From positions 1 to 30,808 of the forward strand of contig CANCOY010000040.1 of assembly GCA_947379865.1 (NCBI GenBank): 30,808 nt of DNA, read 5' to 3'. A program made the translations under genes and the position numbers. Source of the DNA: Acetobacteraceae bacterium (lineage in GTDB: Bacteria; Pseudomonadota; Alphaproteobacteria; Zavarziniales; Zavarziniaceae). Under the pieces are notes generated by a model. The model was not told where the DNA came from. It saw only the letters and a program-made list of their open reading frames with translations, and did no database searches. Shown in pieces: positions 7,552 through 14,364 of the stretch (position 1 is the stretch's first letter; every line of letters begins with the position of its first letter).

Positions 7552-8982
7552 ATGGCAGGGTTTGGCAAAAAGCAGGACAGCGACATCGACGAGGCCATTC
7601 AGCCCGACGAACGCGAACAACCAGCCGACATCAGCGCAACTGAAGCCATGGCGGCCGAACTGGTGCGCCCTGGCCCTGAGGTGAGCGTCAGTTCCCTTAC
7701 CGTCTTGCGGGTGGCGGGCCGGACGCCGGCTGTGGCAGCCTTCAAGGAGCGTATCCGTCTGCTGATCATGCCTCGCATCGATCCGGCAGCCGCCTCGCGC
7801 CTGAGCCGGGCCCAGCTTGAGCGCGAAATCTCGCAACTCGTCAGCGAGGCCACGGCCGACAACCGCCTCCAGCTCAACGAGCGCGAACAACGCGCTGTTG
7901 CGCGCGAAATTGTCGACGACATGGTGGGACTGGGGCCGCTGGAGCCGCTGTTGGATGACGGCACGATCACCGACATTCTGGTCAATGCTCCCGACCGCGT
8001 CTTTGTGGAACAGCGCGGCAAGCTGGTTCTGACCGACGTGATCTTCCGCGACAATGCCCATGTCCTGAATGTTGCCCAACGCATCGCGACACGGATTGGC
8101 CGGCGGGTGGATGAATCGAGTCCCATGGTGGATGCCCGCCTTGCGGATGGCAGCCGGGTGAACATCGTGATCCCACCGCTGGCCCTGGACGGCTGTTCCA
8201 TCTCCATCCGCAAGTTCTCCAAGAAGGCCATCACCCTTGATGTGATGGTGCGCCAGGGAAATTGCTCTGCCGGCCTTGCCAAGGTCCTGCAGATCGCCTC
8301 CGCCTGCCGCCTGAACTGCCTGGTTTCGGGCGGCACGGGCTCTGGCAAGACGACGCTGCTCAATGCCCTGTCGCACCTCATCGACCCTGGCGAGCGGATT
8401 GTAACCGTAGAAGATGCGGCTGAACTCCAGCTGCAGCAGCCCCATGTGGTACGCCTGGAAAGCCGCCCTCCCAATATCGAGGGCCAGGGCGCCGTGGGCA
8501 TCCGCGACCTTGTGCGCAATGCCCTGCGCATGCGGCCCGACCGCATCATCGTGGGTGAGGTGCGTGGCGGCGAGACACTGGACATGCTTCAGGCCATGAA
8601 CACGGGCCATGACGGCTCCATGTCGACCATCCACGCCAACCGCCCCCGCGACGTGCTGACCAGGCTTGAGAACATGGTGGCCATGGCGGGTGTCAATCTG
8701 CCCTCAACCGCTGTGCGCCAGCAGATCGTGGGCGCAGTCAACCTGATCATCCATTCCGAGCGCATGCGCGATGGCATTCGGCGCATTACCAATGTAACCG
8801 AGATCACCGGCATGGAAGGCGATGTGATCACCACACAGGACCTGTTCTGGTTCGAGTACCGGGGTGACAACCGCGATGGTTCCATCAGCGGCACCTTCCG
8901 CTCAAGCCGTGTGCGCCCGGCCTTTACCGAGCGAGCCTCCTATTACGGCCTCGACCGCGCCCTGCTGCTGGCAATGAACTGA
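7552..8982 (+). CDS. cpaF: Pilus assembly/secretion ATPase CpaF/TadA
   Basis: A 476-residue hexameric secretion ATPase that powers Flp pilus extension and probably retraction at the cytoplasmic face. Motifs are Walker A GGTGSGKTT at 260-268, an Asp box region VTVEDAAELQL (about 284-294), Walker B RIIVGEVRGGE (331-341) and a His box GHDGSMSTIHAN (352-363). The N-terminal domain at about 110-220 (MVGLGPLEPLLDD...TDILVNAPDRVFVE) is typical of CpaF/VirB11-like enzymes. The first about 50 residues are charged and variable. GGACG lies a suitable distance before the ATG. tadB follows after 10 nt with a strong GGAGG site. Confidence 0.96.
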   Translation: MAGFGKKQDSDIDEAIQPDEREQPADISATEAMAAELVRPGPEVSVSSLTVLRVAGRTPAVAAFKERIRLLIMPRIDPAAASRLSRAQLEREISQLVSEATADNRLQLNEREQRAVAREIVDDMVGLGPLEPLLDDGTITDILVNAPDRVFVEQRGKLVLTDVIFRDNAHVLNVAQRIATRIGRRVDESSPMVDARLADGSRVNIVIPPLALDGCSISIRKFSKKAITLDVMVRQGNCSAGLAKVLQIASACRLNCLVSGGTGSGKTTLLNALSHLIDPGERIVTVEDAAELQLQQPHVVRLESRPPNIEGQGAVGIRDLVRNALRMRPDRIIVGEVRGGETLDMLQAMNTGHDGSMSTIHANRPRDVLTRLENMVAMAGVNLPSTAVRQQIVGAVNLIIHSERMRDGIRRITNVTEITGMEGDVITTQDLFWFEYRGDNRDGSISGTFRSSRVRPAFTERASYYGLDRALLLAMN

Positions 8983-8992
8983 GGGAGGGCAC

Positions 8993-9967
8993 ATGGCCTA
9001 CGGACTCATCCAGGCTCTCGTCTTTCTTGCCATCACGGGGGTGACGGCGGTGATTGCCATCCTCCTCGACCGTTCGGGAGAGGTGCGCCGCCAGCTGGCC
9101 GGCCGTCTGGACGGGATGACCCGGGTCCAGGAGGCAACACCAGAGGGAGAGGCCGGCATCCGCCTGGCCGCCGATCGCCGGGACGTCAGCCTTGACCAGT
9201 ATTTTGACCTCAAAATCGAAAACATCTCGGCCCTCAAACGCCGCCTCATGCAGGCCGGCCTTACCATCAGCGCCAGCGAATTCATGCTGGGATCGCTGAT
9301 GATTGTCCTCCTCCTTGGTTTTGCCCTGGGGTTTCTGGGTTTCTCGGTCTGGATGGCCGCAGGCATTGGCCTCTTGGTGGGCTTTGGTTTGCCACGCTTT
9401 CTGCTTGGCATGGTCCAGGGGCGGCGGGCGCGCCGCTTCCTTGCGGTGTTCCCCGATGCGCTGGACCTGATCGTGCGCGGCCTGCGTGCCGGCATTCCCG
9501 TGACAGAGGCGATCGGCTCCATCGGGGTCGAGGTGGCCGAGCCCGTAGCGAACGAGTTTCGCACCGTTGCCGACCGCATCGCCATTGGCACAACCATGGA
9601 AGAGGCCTTCAATGAATCCGCCGGGCGGGTGGGCATCGAAGATTACCGCTTTTTCGTTATCAGCCTCGCCATCCAGCGCGAGACCGGCGGCAACCTGTCT
9701 GAGACCCTGAGCAATCTGTCCGACGTGATCCGCAAGCGGCAGGAGTTGCGGCTCAAGGTGCGGGCCATGTCATCAGAGGCACGGGCCTCTGGCATGATCC
9801 TGGGCGCCCTTCCCTTTGTGGCTGGCGGCGCCCTGCTGGCGACAAATCCCGACTACATCATGATTCTGGCCCATGACCCCTTCGGTCACATCCTCATCGG
9901 CGTGGCGTTTGGCATGCTGCTGACGGGCATCCTCAGCATGGTGCGCATGGTCAACTTCGAGGTCTGA
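8993..9967 (+). CDS. tadB: Type II secretion system F family protein TadB/CpaG
   Basis: A 324-residue inner-membrane platform protein that pairs with TadC and is driven by CpaF. It has one N-terminal membrane helix, a second pair near 95-140 (LMIVLLLGFALGFLGFSVW), then a T2SSF domain with the typical FPDALDLIVRGLRAG motif at about 155-170 and ETGGNLSETLSNLSDVIRKR near 225-245, ending in membrane helices. GGAGG lies 4 nt before the ATG. The stop is 4 nt from the tadC start, so the pair is likely translated together. Confidence 0.93.
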   Translation: MAYGLIQALVFLAITGVTAVIAILLDRSGEVRRQLAGRLDGMTRVQEATPEGEAGIRLAADRRDVSLDQYFDLKIENISALKRRLMQAGLTISASEFMLGSLMIVLLLGFALGFLGFSVWMAAGIGLLVGFGLPRFLLGMVQGRRARRFLAVFPDALDLIVRGLRAGIPVTEAIGSIGVEVAEPVANEFRTVADRIAIGTTMEEAFNESAGRVGIEDYRFFVISLAIQRETGGNLSETLSNLSDVIRKRQELRLKVRAMSSEARASGMILGALPFVAGGALLATNPDYIMILAHDPFGHILIGVAFGMLLTGILSMVRMVNFEV

Positions 9968-9971
9968 ACCA

Positions 9972-10928
9972 ATGATTGACCCAAGCCAGCTTAGTCCCAT
10001 CGCGCTCGGCGCCATGGCAGCCACAGCCCTTGCCGCCGGCCTCGCCATGGCCGCGGTCCTGACAGCAGGGAACACCCCGCTGGAGCGGCGCCTGCTGCGG
10101 CTGGAGAACAATCATCGGCGCCTGTTGTCGGCGGCAACCATTGCGGAGCCGGAAACAGCCGTGATCGGCCAATCCCGCCTGCCACGCCTTGCCAGGCTGG
10201 TGGAGCGGCTGAAGCTGATGTCGGCCAGCCAGTTGGAAAGTACCTCGCTGAAGCTGCTCCACGCCGGCATACGCGCCCGTGAAGGTGTCGCCGTATTTGC
10301 CGTGGTCAAGCTTGCGGGCACCGTGCTGGGCGGGCTCGCGGGTTTTGGCCTTGCGGGGCTGCCCACTTTCGCCGGGCATGGCATGGCCAGTTTGGTTACC
10401 TTCATGCTTGGCGGCGCCCTTGCCGGCTCCATGCTGCCCGATGCCTGGATCGGTTATCTCGGCGGCCGCCGACGCACACAGTTGCGCCGCGCCCTGCCCG
10501 ATGCGCTTGATCTTCTGGTGATCGGCGCGGAATCCGGCATGGCCCTTGACCAGTCACTCGACCGGGTGGCCCGCGAGCTCATGGTGTCCTGGCCCGTGCT
10601 TGCCGAAGAACTGGCCATGTTGCGTATCGAGATGACATTTCTTCCCAGCCGCAGGGACGCACTGCTCAATTTCTCACTGCGCGTGGACGTGCCACAGGCT
10701 CGCGGCGTCGTCACCACCATGTTGCAGTCGGACAGATATGGCACATCGCTCGCGGATTCACTGCGTGTCCTCTCTGCCGAGTTCCGCAAGGAGCGCCTGC
10801 TGCTGGCCGAAACGAAGGCGGCGCGCCTGCCCGCCATCATGACGGTGCCGCTGATCCTCTTCATTCTGCCAACCCTGATGATCGTCCTTCTGGGGCCGGC
10901 GGCGATCATGGCGCGAAAGGCCCTCTAG
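9972..10928 (+). CDS. tadC: Type II secretion system F family protein TadC/CpaH
   Basis: A 318-residue inner-membrane partner of TadB. The T2SSF motif ALPDALDLLVIGAESGMALDQSL lies near residues 175-197 (shown in parts: ALPDALDLLVIGAESG, MALDQSL), and RYGTSLADSLRVLSAEFRKE near 257-275 corresponds to the second half of the domain. Hydrophobic segments lie at about 12-30, 105-150 and 288-315. The TAG stop is followed immediately by the ATG of the next gene, so the two are adjacent with no gap. Confidence 0.93.
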   Translation: MIDPSQLSPIALGAMAATALAAGLAMAAVLTAGNTPLERRLLRLENNHRRLLSAATIAEPETAVIGQSRLPRLARLVERLKLMSASQLESTSLKLLHAGIRAREGVAVFAVVKLAGTVLGGLAGFGLAGLPTFAGHGMASLVTFMLGGALAGSMLPDAWIGYLGGRRRTQLRRALPDALDLLVIGAESGMALDQSLDRVARELMVSWPVLAEELAMLRIEMTFLPSRRDALLNFSLRVDVPQARGVVTTMLQSDRYGTSLADSLRVLSAEFRKERLLLAETKAARLPAIMTVPLILFILPTLMIVLLGPAAIMARKAL

Positions 10929-12401
10929 ATGCGCCCTGCGGCCCTTGGCCAGGCCGCAGCATGGCTGCCCTCGCCGGCCGTCTTGCTCGTGGGGCTGACA
11001 AGCTTTGCCATCTGCCTTGCCCTGCGCCATCAACTGCTTGGCGACGGCGACACATTCCTGCATGTCGCCGCCGGCCAGTGGCTGCTGGAACACCGGGCCA
11101 TACCCCATAGCGATCCATTTTCCGGCGGCCTGCCAGGGGCGCGCTGGGTGGCCCATGAGTGGCTGGCGGAAATCATCCTCGCCCTTGCCCATAAGGCGGG
11201 GGATATTCAGGGCCTTGTTCTGATCTCGGCCGCTGCCTTTGCCCTCATGCAGATGCTGATGCTGCACAGCCTGCTGCGCTACCTGCCGCCGCCTTATGCC
11301 TTGCTTTTGTGCGCGGTCGCGGGCGCACTGTTTGCGGTGCATCTGCTTGCCCGCCCCCACCTCCTCGCCATGCCCTTTGCCATGCTCTGGTCCATGGCGC
11401 TTATCGAAGCGCGCCAGCAAGGGCGCGTCCCCAGCCTGTGGTGGGTGCTGCTTATGGGCCTGTGGGCCAATCTGCATGGCAGCTTTCCCCTTGGGCTTGG
11501 CTTTGCTGGTCTGATGGCTGTGGAAGCAGGTCTTGAGGCAGAGGCCGGAAGACGCTGGCGCGCCCTGCTCTCATGGGCAGGCTTTGTGTTGCTCGCGACG
11601 CTGGCCACCCTTGTAACCCCTCATGGCCTTGATGGCATGGCCTTTCCCTTCATGCTCTCAGGCATGAGCACGGTGACAGATCTCATCGAATGGCAGAGCC
11701 CCGATTTCCGGGCCTATCCAATCCTTGAAGGGACGCTCATTGGCCTGGTGGGCGTGCCCCTCGCCCTTGGCCTGAGACTGCCACCGGTGCGCCTCGTTCT
11801 TTTGCTTGGCCTGCTTCACCTCGCGCTGACCTCTCTGCGTCATGTGGAGCTTCTCGGTATTTTCGGGCCGTTGTTCGCTGCCCCCGCACTCGGCCCACAG
11901 ATCGCAAGGCTAAGGGCCGCGCTGGCGTCACGAGACGATGGTTTGGTCGGCCCCGTCTGGCGTCCCTCTGGCTGGCCTCTACTGGGGGCCGTCCTGCTGC
12001 TTGCCAGCATGATGGCAGGCGCCTTTATGGGCTCGCCCATGCCCCTGACGAACGCCGACAGCAGGCCCATCTCTGCCATCGAGGTGGCGCGCGCCCGCGC
12101 CCTCAATGGGCCTGTTCTGAATGCCTATAATTTTGGCAGTTACATGATCTTTGCCGGCCTGCACCCTTATATCGATGGCCGGATGGACATGTATGGTCCC
12201 GACTACTACAGCGCCTATCGCGACGCGATCCAGAGGCCAGATACCCACCTTGCGGCCTTGCTTGACCAGCGGGCCATTGCCTGGACCCTGCTTGCTGCCG
12301 GTACCGCCGCCGCGCGCGAGATGGATCGCCTGCCCAATTGGCAACGGATCCATGCCGACGAGGTGGCTGTCATTCATGTGCGCACAGGCGATCCCCGCTG
12401 A
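10929..12401 (+). CDS. Polytopic membrane protein, GT-C-like, last gene of the Tad run
   Basis: A 490-residue integral membrane protein with about ten to twelve hydrophobic segments. I do not recognise a named family. Near the N-terminus it has GDGDTFLHVAAGQWLLEH then PHSDPFS (about 38-65), which resembles the first periplasmic loop of GT-C glycosyltransferases (an acidic pair, then H, then DPFS). A TPHGLDG...LIEWQSPDF segment (about 230-260) and a C-terminal NAYNFGSYMIF...YIDGRMDMYG segment (about 397-420) are patterns I have seen in uncharacterised GT-C-like proteins. It starts directly after the tadC stop, so it is most likely co-transcribed with the pilus genes. A role in glycosylating pilin or envelope is inference. 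The C-terminal about 80 residues are soluble. Confidence 0.72.
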   Translation: MRPAALGQAAAWLPSPAVLLVGLTSFAICLALRHQLLGDGDTFLHVAAGQWLLEHRAIPHSDPFSGGLPGARWVAHEWLAEIILALAHKAGDIQGLVLISAAAFALMQMLMLHSLLRYLPPPYALLLCAVAGALFAVHLLARPHLLAMPFAMLWSMALIEARQQGRVPSLWWVLLMGLWANLHGSFPLGLGFAGLMAVEAGLEAEAGRRWRALLSWAGFVLLATLATLVTPHGLDGMAFPFMLSGMSTVTDLIEWQSPDFRAYPILEGTLIGLVGVPLALGLRLPPVRLVLLLGLLHLALTSLRHVELLGIFGPLFAAPALGPQIARLRAALASRDDGLVGPVWRPSGWPLLGAVLLLASMMAGAFMGSPMPLTNADSRPISAIEVARARALNGPVLNAYNFGSYMIFAGLHPYIDGRMDMYGPDYYSAYRDAIQRPDTHLAALLDQRAIAWTLLAAGTAAAREMDRLPNWQRIHADEVAVIHVRTGDPR

Positions 12402-12408
12402 CGCGGGG
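12393..12408 (+). other. Hairpin at the stop codon of the pilus run
   Basis: CCCCGC and GCGGGG form a 6-bp stem around a TGAC loop that holds the stop codon of the 10929-12401 gene. There is no U-tract after it, so this is not a standard intrinsic terminator; it may protect the mRNA 3' end or be chance in GC-rich DNA. Confidence 0.3.
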
Positions 12409-12516
12409 CCGCAAGAGCGCCCAGCAGACGCAAGCGCCATGGTGATCAGGGTGATGACGTAAGCATAAGAAAATCATCAAAGGGGCCGACATGGCCATGT
12501 CCTCCCACAGGAAGAC

Positions 12517-12563
12517 GGGGACCACAGGTCCCCGGGCGCCAATAACCCCTAAAGGGGCGCCCC
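12517..12563. repeat. Two adjacent GC-rich inverted repeats between convergent genes
   Basis: The first is GGGGACC-ACA-GGTCCCC (12517-12533). The second has outer arms GGGCGCC (12534-12540) and GGCGCCC (12556-12562) enclosing CCCCT-AA-AGGGG-like bases. They abut each other in the 220-nt stretch between the end of the pilus run (12401) and the Flp stop (12622). Neither is followed by a U-tract on the plus strand. They may end or pause plus-strand transcription from the pilus run. No gene was found in 12402-12621. Confidence 0.4.
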
Positions 12564-12565
12564 AT

Positions 12566-12609
12566 AAAAATTGGGGCAGGTGGCCGCCGCCGAGGCGAGG
12601 CCACCTGCC
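12566..12609 (-). terminator. Rho-independent terminator of the Flp pilin gene
   Basis: On the minus strand an exact 11-bp stem (GGCAGGTGGCC / GGCCACCTGCC, plus positions 12575-12585 and 12599-12609) with a 13-nt loop is followed within a few bases by TTTTT. It starts 12 nt after the Flp stop codon. This is the best intrinsic terminator in the window and fits a short, highly expressed pilin transcript. Confidence 0.75.
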
Positions 12610-12621
12610 AGATATCAGTGA

Positions 12622-12783
12622 TCAGAGCGCGGCGGCAACCGTTGCAAAGGTCTTGCTCACAGCCGTGCCGACGCTGGTGACGGCGACAACCATCACGACT
12701 GAAATCAGGGCGGCAATCAGGCCGTATTCGATGGCAGTGGCGCCGGACTCATTGCCAAGGAAACGCTTGAACATGCTGGTCAT
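12622..12783 (-). CDS. Flp family type IVb pilin
   Basis: A 53-residue prepilin, MTSMFKRFLGNESGATAIEYGLIAA then a hydrophobic helix (about 21-45). The prepilin peptidase should cut after Gly14 in NESG/ATAIEYGL; the Glu at position 5 of the mature protein and the following Tyr are typical of Flp pilins. The ATG at 12783 was chosen because AGGAG lies 6 nt upstream and the leader then has the normal length; the longer in-frame stretch upstream is not pilin-like. It is the main structural subunit for the machinery encoded at 2565-10928 but lies on the opposite strand, downstream of tadD. A terminator follows directly. Confidence 0.93.
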   Translation of the reverse strand: MTSMFKRFLGNESGATAIEYGLIAALISVVMVVAVTSVGTAVSKTFATVAAAL

Positions 12784-12829
12784 ACTCAACTCCTGCGATT
12801 TGGAAAGTCCAGGGATCTTTTGTCCCCGT

Positions 12830-12844
12830 GGAAGACCGTCTTCC
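12830..12844 (-). promoter_or_regulatory. 15-bp inverted repeat in the flp upstream region
   Basis: GGAAGAC-C-GTCTTCC has perfect 7-bp arms around one base and lies about 46-60 nt before the Flp start codon, in the 126-nt gap after tadD. It may be a regulator site on DNA or a leader hairpin. No convincing sigma-70 pair could be placed in this gap, so whether flp has its own promoter is open. Confidence 0.35.
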
Positions 12845-12909
12845 TGAGAACATAAAAGCCGAATTTTCAAAGGGCAGAAATTATCCAGTTGTGTAAGAGC
12901 GGGGTCGGG

Positions 12910-14196
12910 TCAGCGAACCTCCACCTTGCAGCCAAGGATCTTGTCGCAAAGCTCTCTGGCGGCACGGGCAGATGCAAAGGGGCCGGTCTGCAACCGTACG
13001 CGGCCCTGGCTGACCTCCGGGTCGGAGAGCATCTGCGGCGCATGGCCGCCGATGTCTGCACCATGGCCCTTTCGCAGCTTGGCCCAGCCAAGGCTTGCGG
13101 CCTCCTGTGTGTCGTAGATTCCCATCTGTGCCCAGAAGGTGGGCACAGGGGCCGCTACGGGAGGGGTGGCGACCGCGAGCTTTGTGGTTTCAGGCGCCTT
13201 GGCCAGCACGGCCGGCGGCTCCAGTTCCGAGGGCAGCGCAGCCTTGCCTTCGGGTGCTGAGGGCGCGGTGGCAGCAGGCTGACGGATGATGCGGGGCGCT
13301 GGCCCCTCGGGCGACGCGTCGGGCAGGGGCGCACGCGCTACAGGCTTCAGGGGCATCGCTTCTGGCCGCTCTGCCACATCCGCCCCCTGGGGCATGGCCC
13401 CGGTGCCTTCTGCGAGGGCGAGGAAGACAAGATGGTTGTTGTCGGCCGAGACGCGGCCAAGGTCCTGGCGCGCCACCCTGTCGGCCTCATCAACCCGGCC
13501 GGCAATGCCGAGGACAAGGGCATAGTTCTGTCTTATGCGCACCGTGGAGGCTGGCGACGCGGCGATGGCACCGATCATGTCCGCCGCCTCGCCATGCTTG
13601 CCTGACAGGGCAAGGGAAAGAGCGAGATTGTTACGGGCGGCCAGATCCTGCGGGTCATCAGCCAGGATCTGGCGATAGCGCGTCTGGGCGTCGTCATGGC
13701 GACCCGTTGCATCCAGCGCAACGCCTAGGCCGTTGAGCGACCGCCGGTCGTGCCCATCCACCGCCAGCGCCGCCTCGAAACTGCCAATGGCAAGGTCCGG
13801 CCGATCCTGGCCAAGCGCCACAAGACCCTTGCCCCTGAGGGCATCAAGGTTACCGGGGCTCAGCGCCAGGGCACGCTCGAAACTGCGGCGGGCGGCCTCA
13901 TAGTCCCTTATGGCAAGCAGGCTGTTGGCAAGGCGGACCTGCAGGGCGGGGTCGTCGGGCGTTGCTTCGGCGGCGCGGGCATAGAGTTCTGCCGCCCCCT
14001 GCGCGTCGCCACCTTCAGCGGCTGCCGCGGCAATCCGCTCGATCCGGCCAGCGCCATCGCCCGTTGCCCTGGGCGCCTGGGAGGAAGAGGTCACAGGCCC
14101 CCGCGCGCCGGGCCGGCCTGACCCACAGGCGACCAGGGTGCCACAGAGGAGGAACACGAACAGACTGCGCGCCAGCGCCGCTTGATGAGATGTCAT
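12910..14196 (-). CDS. tadD: TPR and SPOR domain lipoprotein, TadD-like
   Basis: A 428-residue lipoprotein with a signal peptide and lipobox LVAC (Cys24). TPR units run from about 50 to 230 (for example DALRGKGLVALGQDRPDLAIGSF, read in parts, and AARNNLALSLALSGKHGEA). A Pro/Ala-rich linker (about 265-345) leads to a C-terminal SPOR-like domain (about 348-428, FWAQMGIYDTQEAASLGWAKL ... RVRLQTGPFASARAARELC). TPR lipoproteins of this kind act as TadD pilotins for the secretin; SPOR domains bind denuded peptidoglycan at septa. It lies 126 nt upstream of flp on the same strand. The AAGGGG sequence touches the ATG with no spacer, and the promoter places the RNA start at the ATG, so the mRNA may be leaderless. 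Confidence 0.85.
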   Translation of the reverse strand: MTSHQAALARSLFVFLLCGTLVACGSGRPGARGPVTSSSQAPRATGDGAGRIERIAAAAAEGGDAQGAAELYARAAEATPDDPALQVRLANSLLAIRDYEAARRSFERALALSPGNLDALRGKGLVALGQDRPDLAIGSFEAALAVDGHDRRSLNGLGVALDATGRHDDAQTRYRQILADDPQDLAARNNLALSLALSGKHGEAADMIGAIAASPASTVRIRQNYALVLGIAGRVDEADRVARQDLGRVSADNNHLVFLALAEGTGAMPQGADVAERPEAMPLKPVARAPLPDASPEGPAPRIIRQPAATAPSAPEGKAALPSELEPPAVLAKAPETTKLAVATPPVAAPVPTFWAQMGIYDTQEAASLGWAKLRKGHGADIGGHAPQMLSDPEVSQGRVRLQTGPFASARAARELCDKILGCKVEVR

Positions 14197-14201
14197 CCCC
14201 T

Positions 14202-14230
14202 TTTATAGCGTATATGTTTTGTGTACGCAA
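14202..14230 (-). promoter_or_regulatory. Sigma-70-type promoter of tadD
   Basis: On the minus strand TTGCGT, a 17-nt spacer, then TATAAA. The -10 ends 5 nt before the tadD ATG (14196), so the predicted first base of the RNA is the A of the start codon or its neighbour. The -35 is a weak match and the -10 a strong one. Confidence 0.55.
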
Positions 14231-14302
14231 TATTTGTTGGCTGAAATCCCTGCTGGCGGGACAGCGGGAGATCAAAAAGGGGGGGTGGGAAGGGATGGTC
14301 CT

Positions 14303-14330
14303 GTCCCCACCGGTTGTTACCGGCGGGGAC
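14303..14330 (-). terminator. Terminator-like hairpin after gcvPB
   Basis: Plus arms 14303-14314 and 14319-14330 form a 12-pair stem with a TGTT loop. Only one position is not Watson-Crick; on the minus-strand RNA it is a G-U wobble, while on the plus strand it would be an A-C mismatch, which points to function on the minus strand. It begins 35 nt after the gcvPB stop. No U-tract follows directly; a C7-T5 run comes about 25 nt later. It probably ends the gcv transcript. Confidence 0.55.
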
Positions 14331-14364
14331 CATGGACCCGGGGGCGACGCCGATCGCCCGTTTT

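Noticed and set aside
6220..8634. Long antisense open frames opposite cpaE and cpaF (about 375 and 373 codons)
   Set aside because: Shadow frames of well-recognised ATPase genes; composition is rich in His, Arg, Gln and Asp as expected of antisense, and there are no motifs.
12784..12909. A sigma-70 or sigma-54 promoter for flp
   Set aside because: TTGAAA and GATAAT-like boxes exist but not at correct spacing, and there is no TGGC-N8-TTGC pair; left unassigned.
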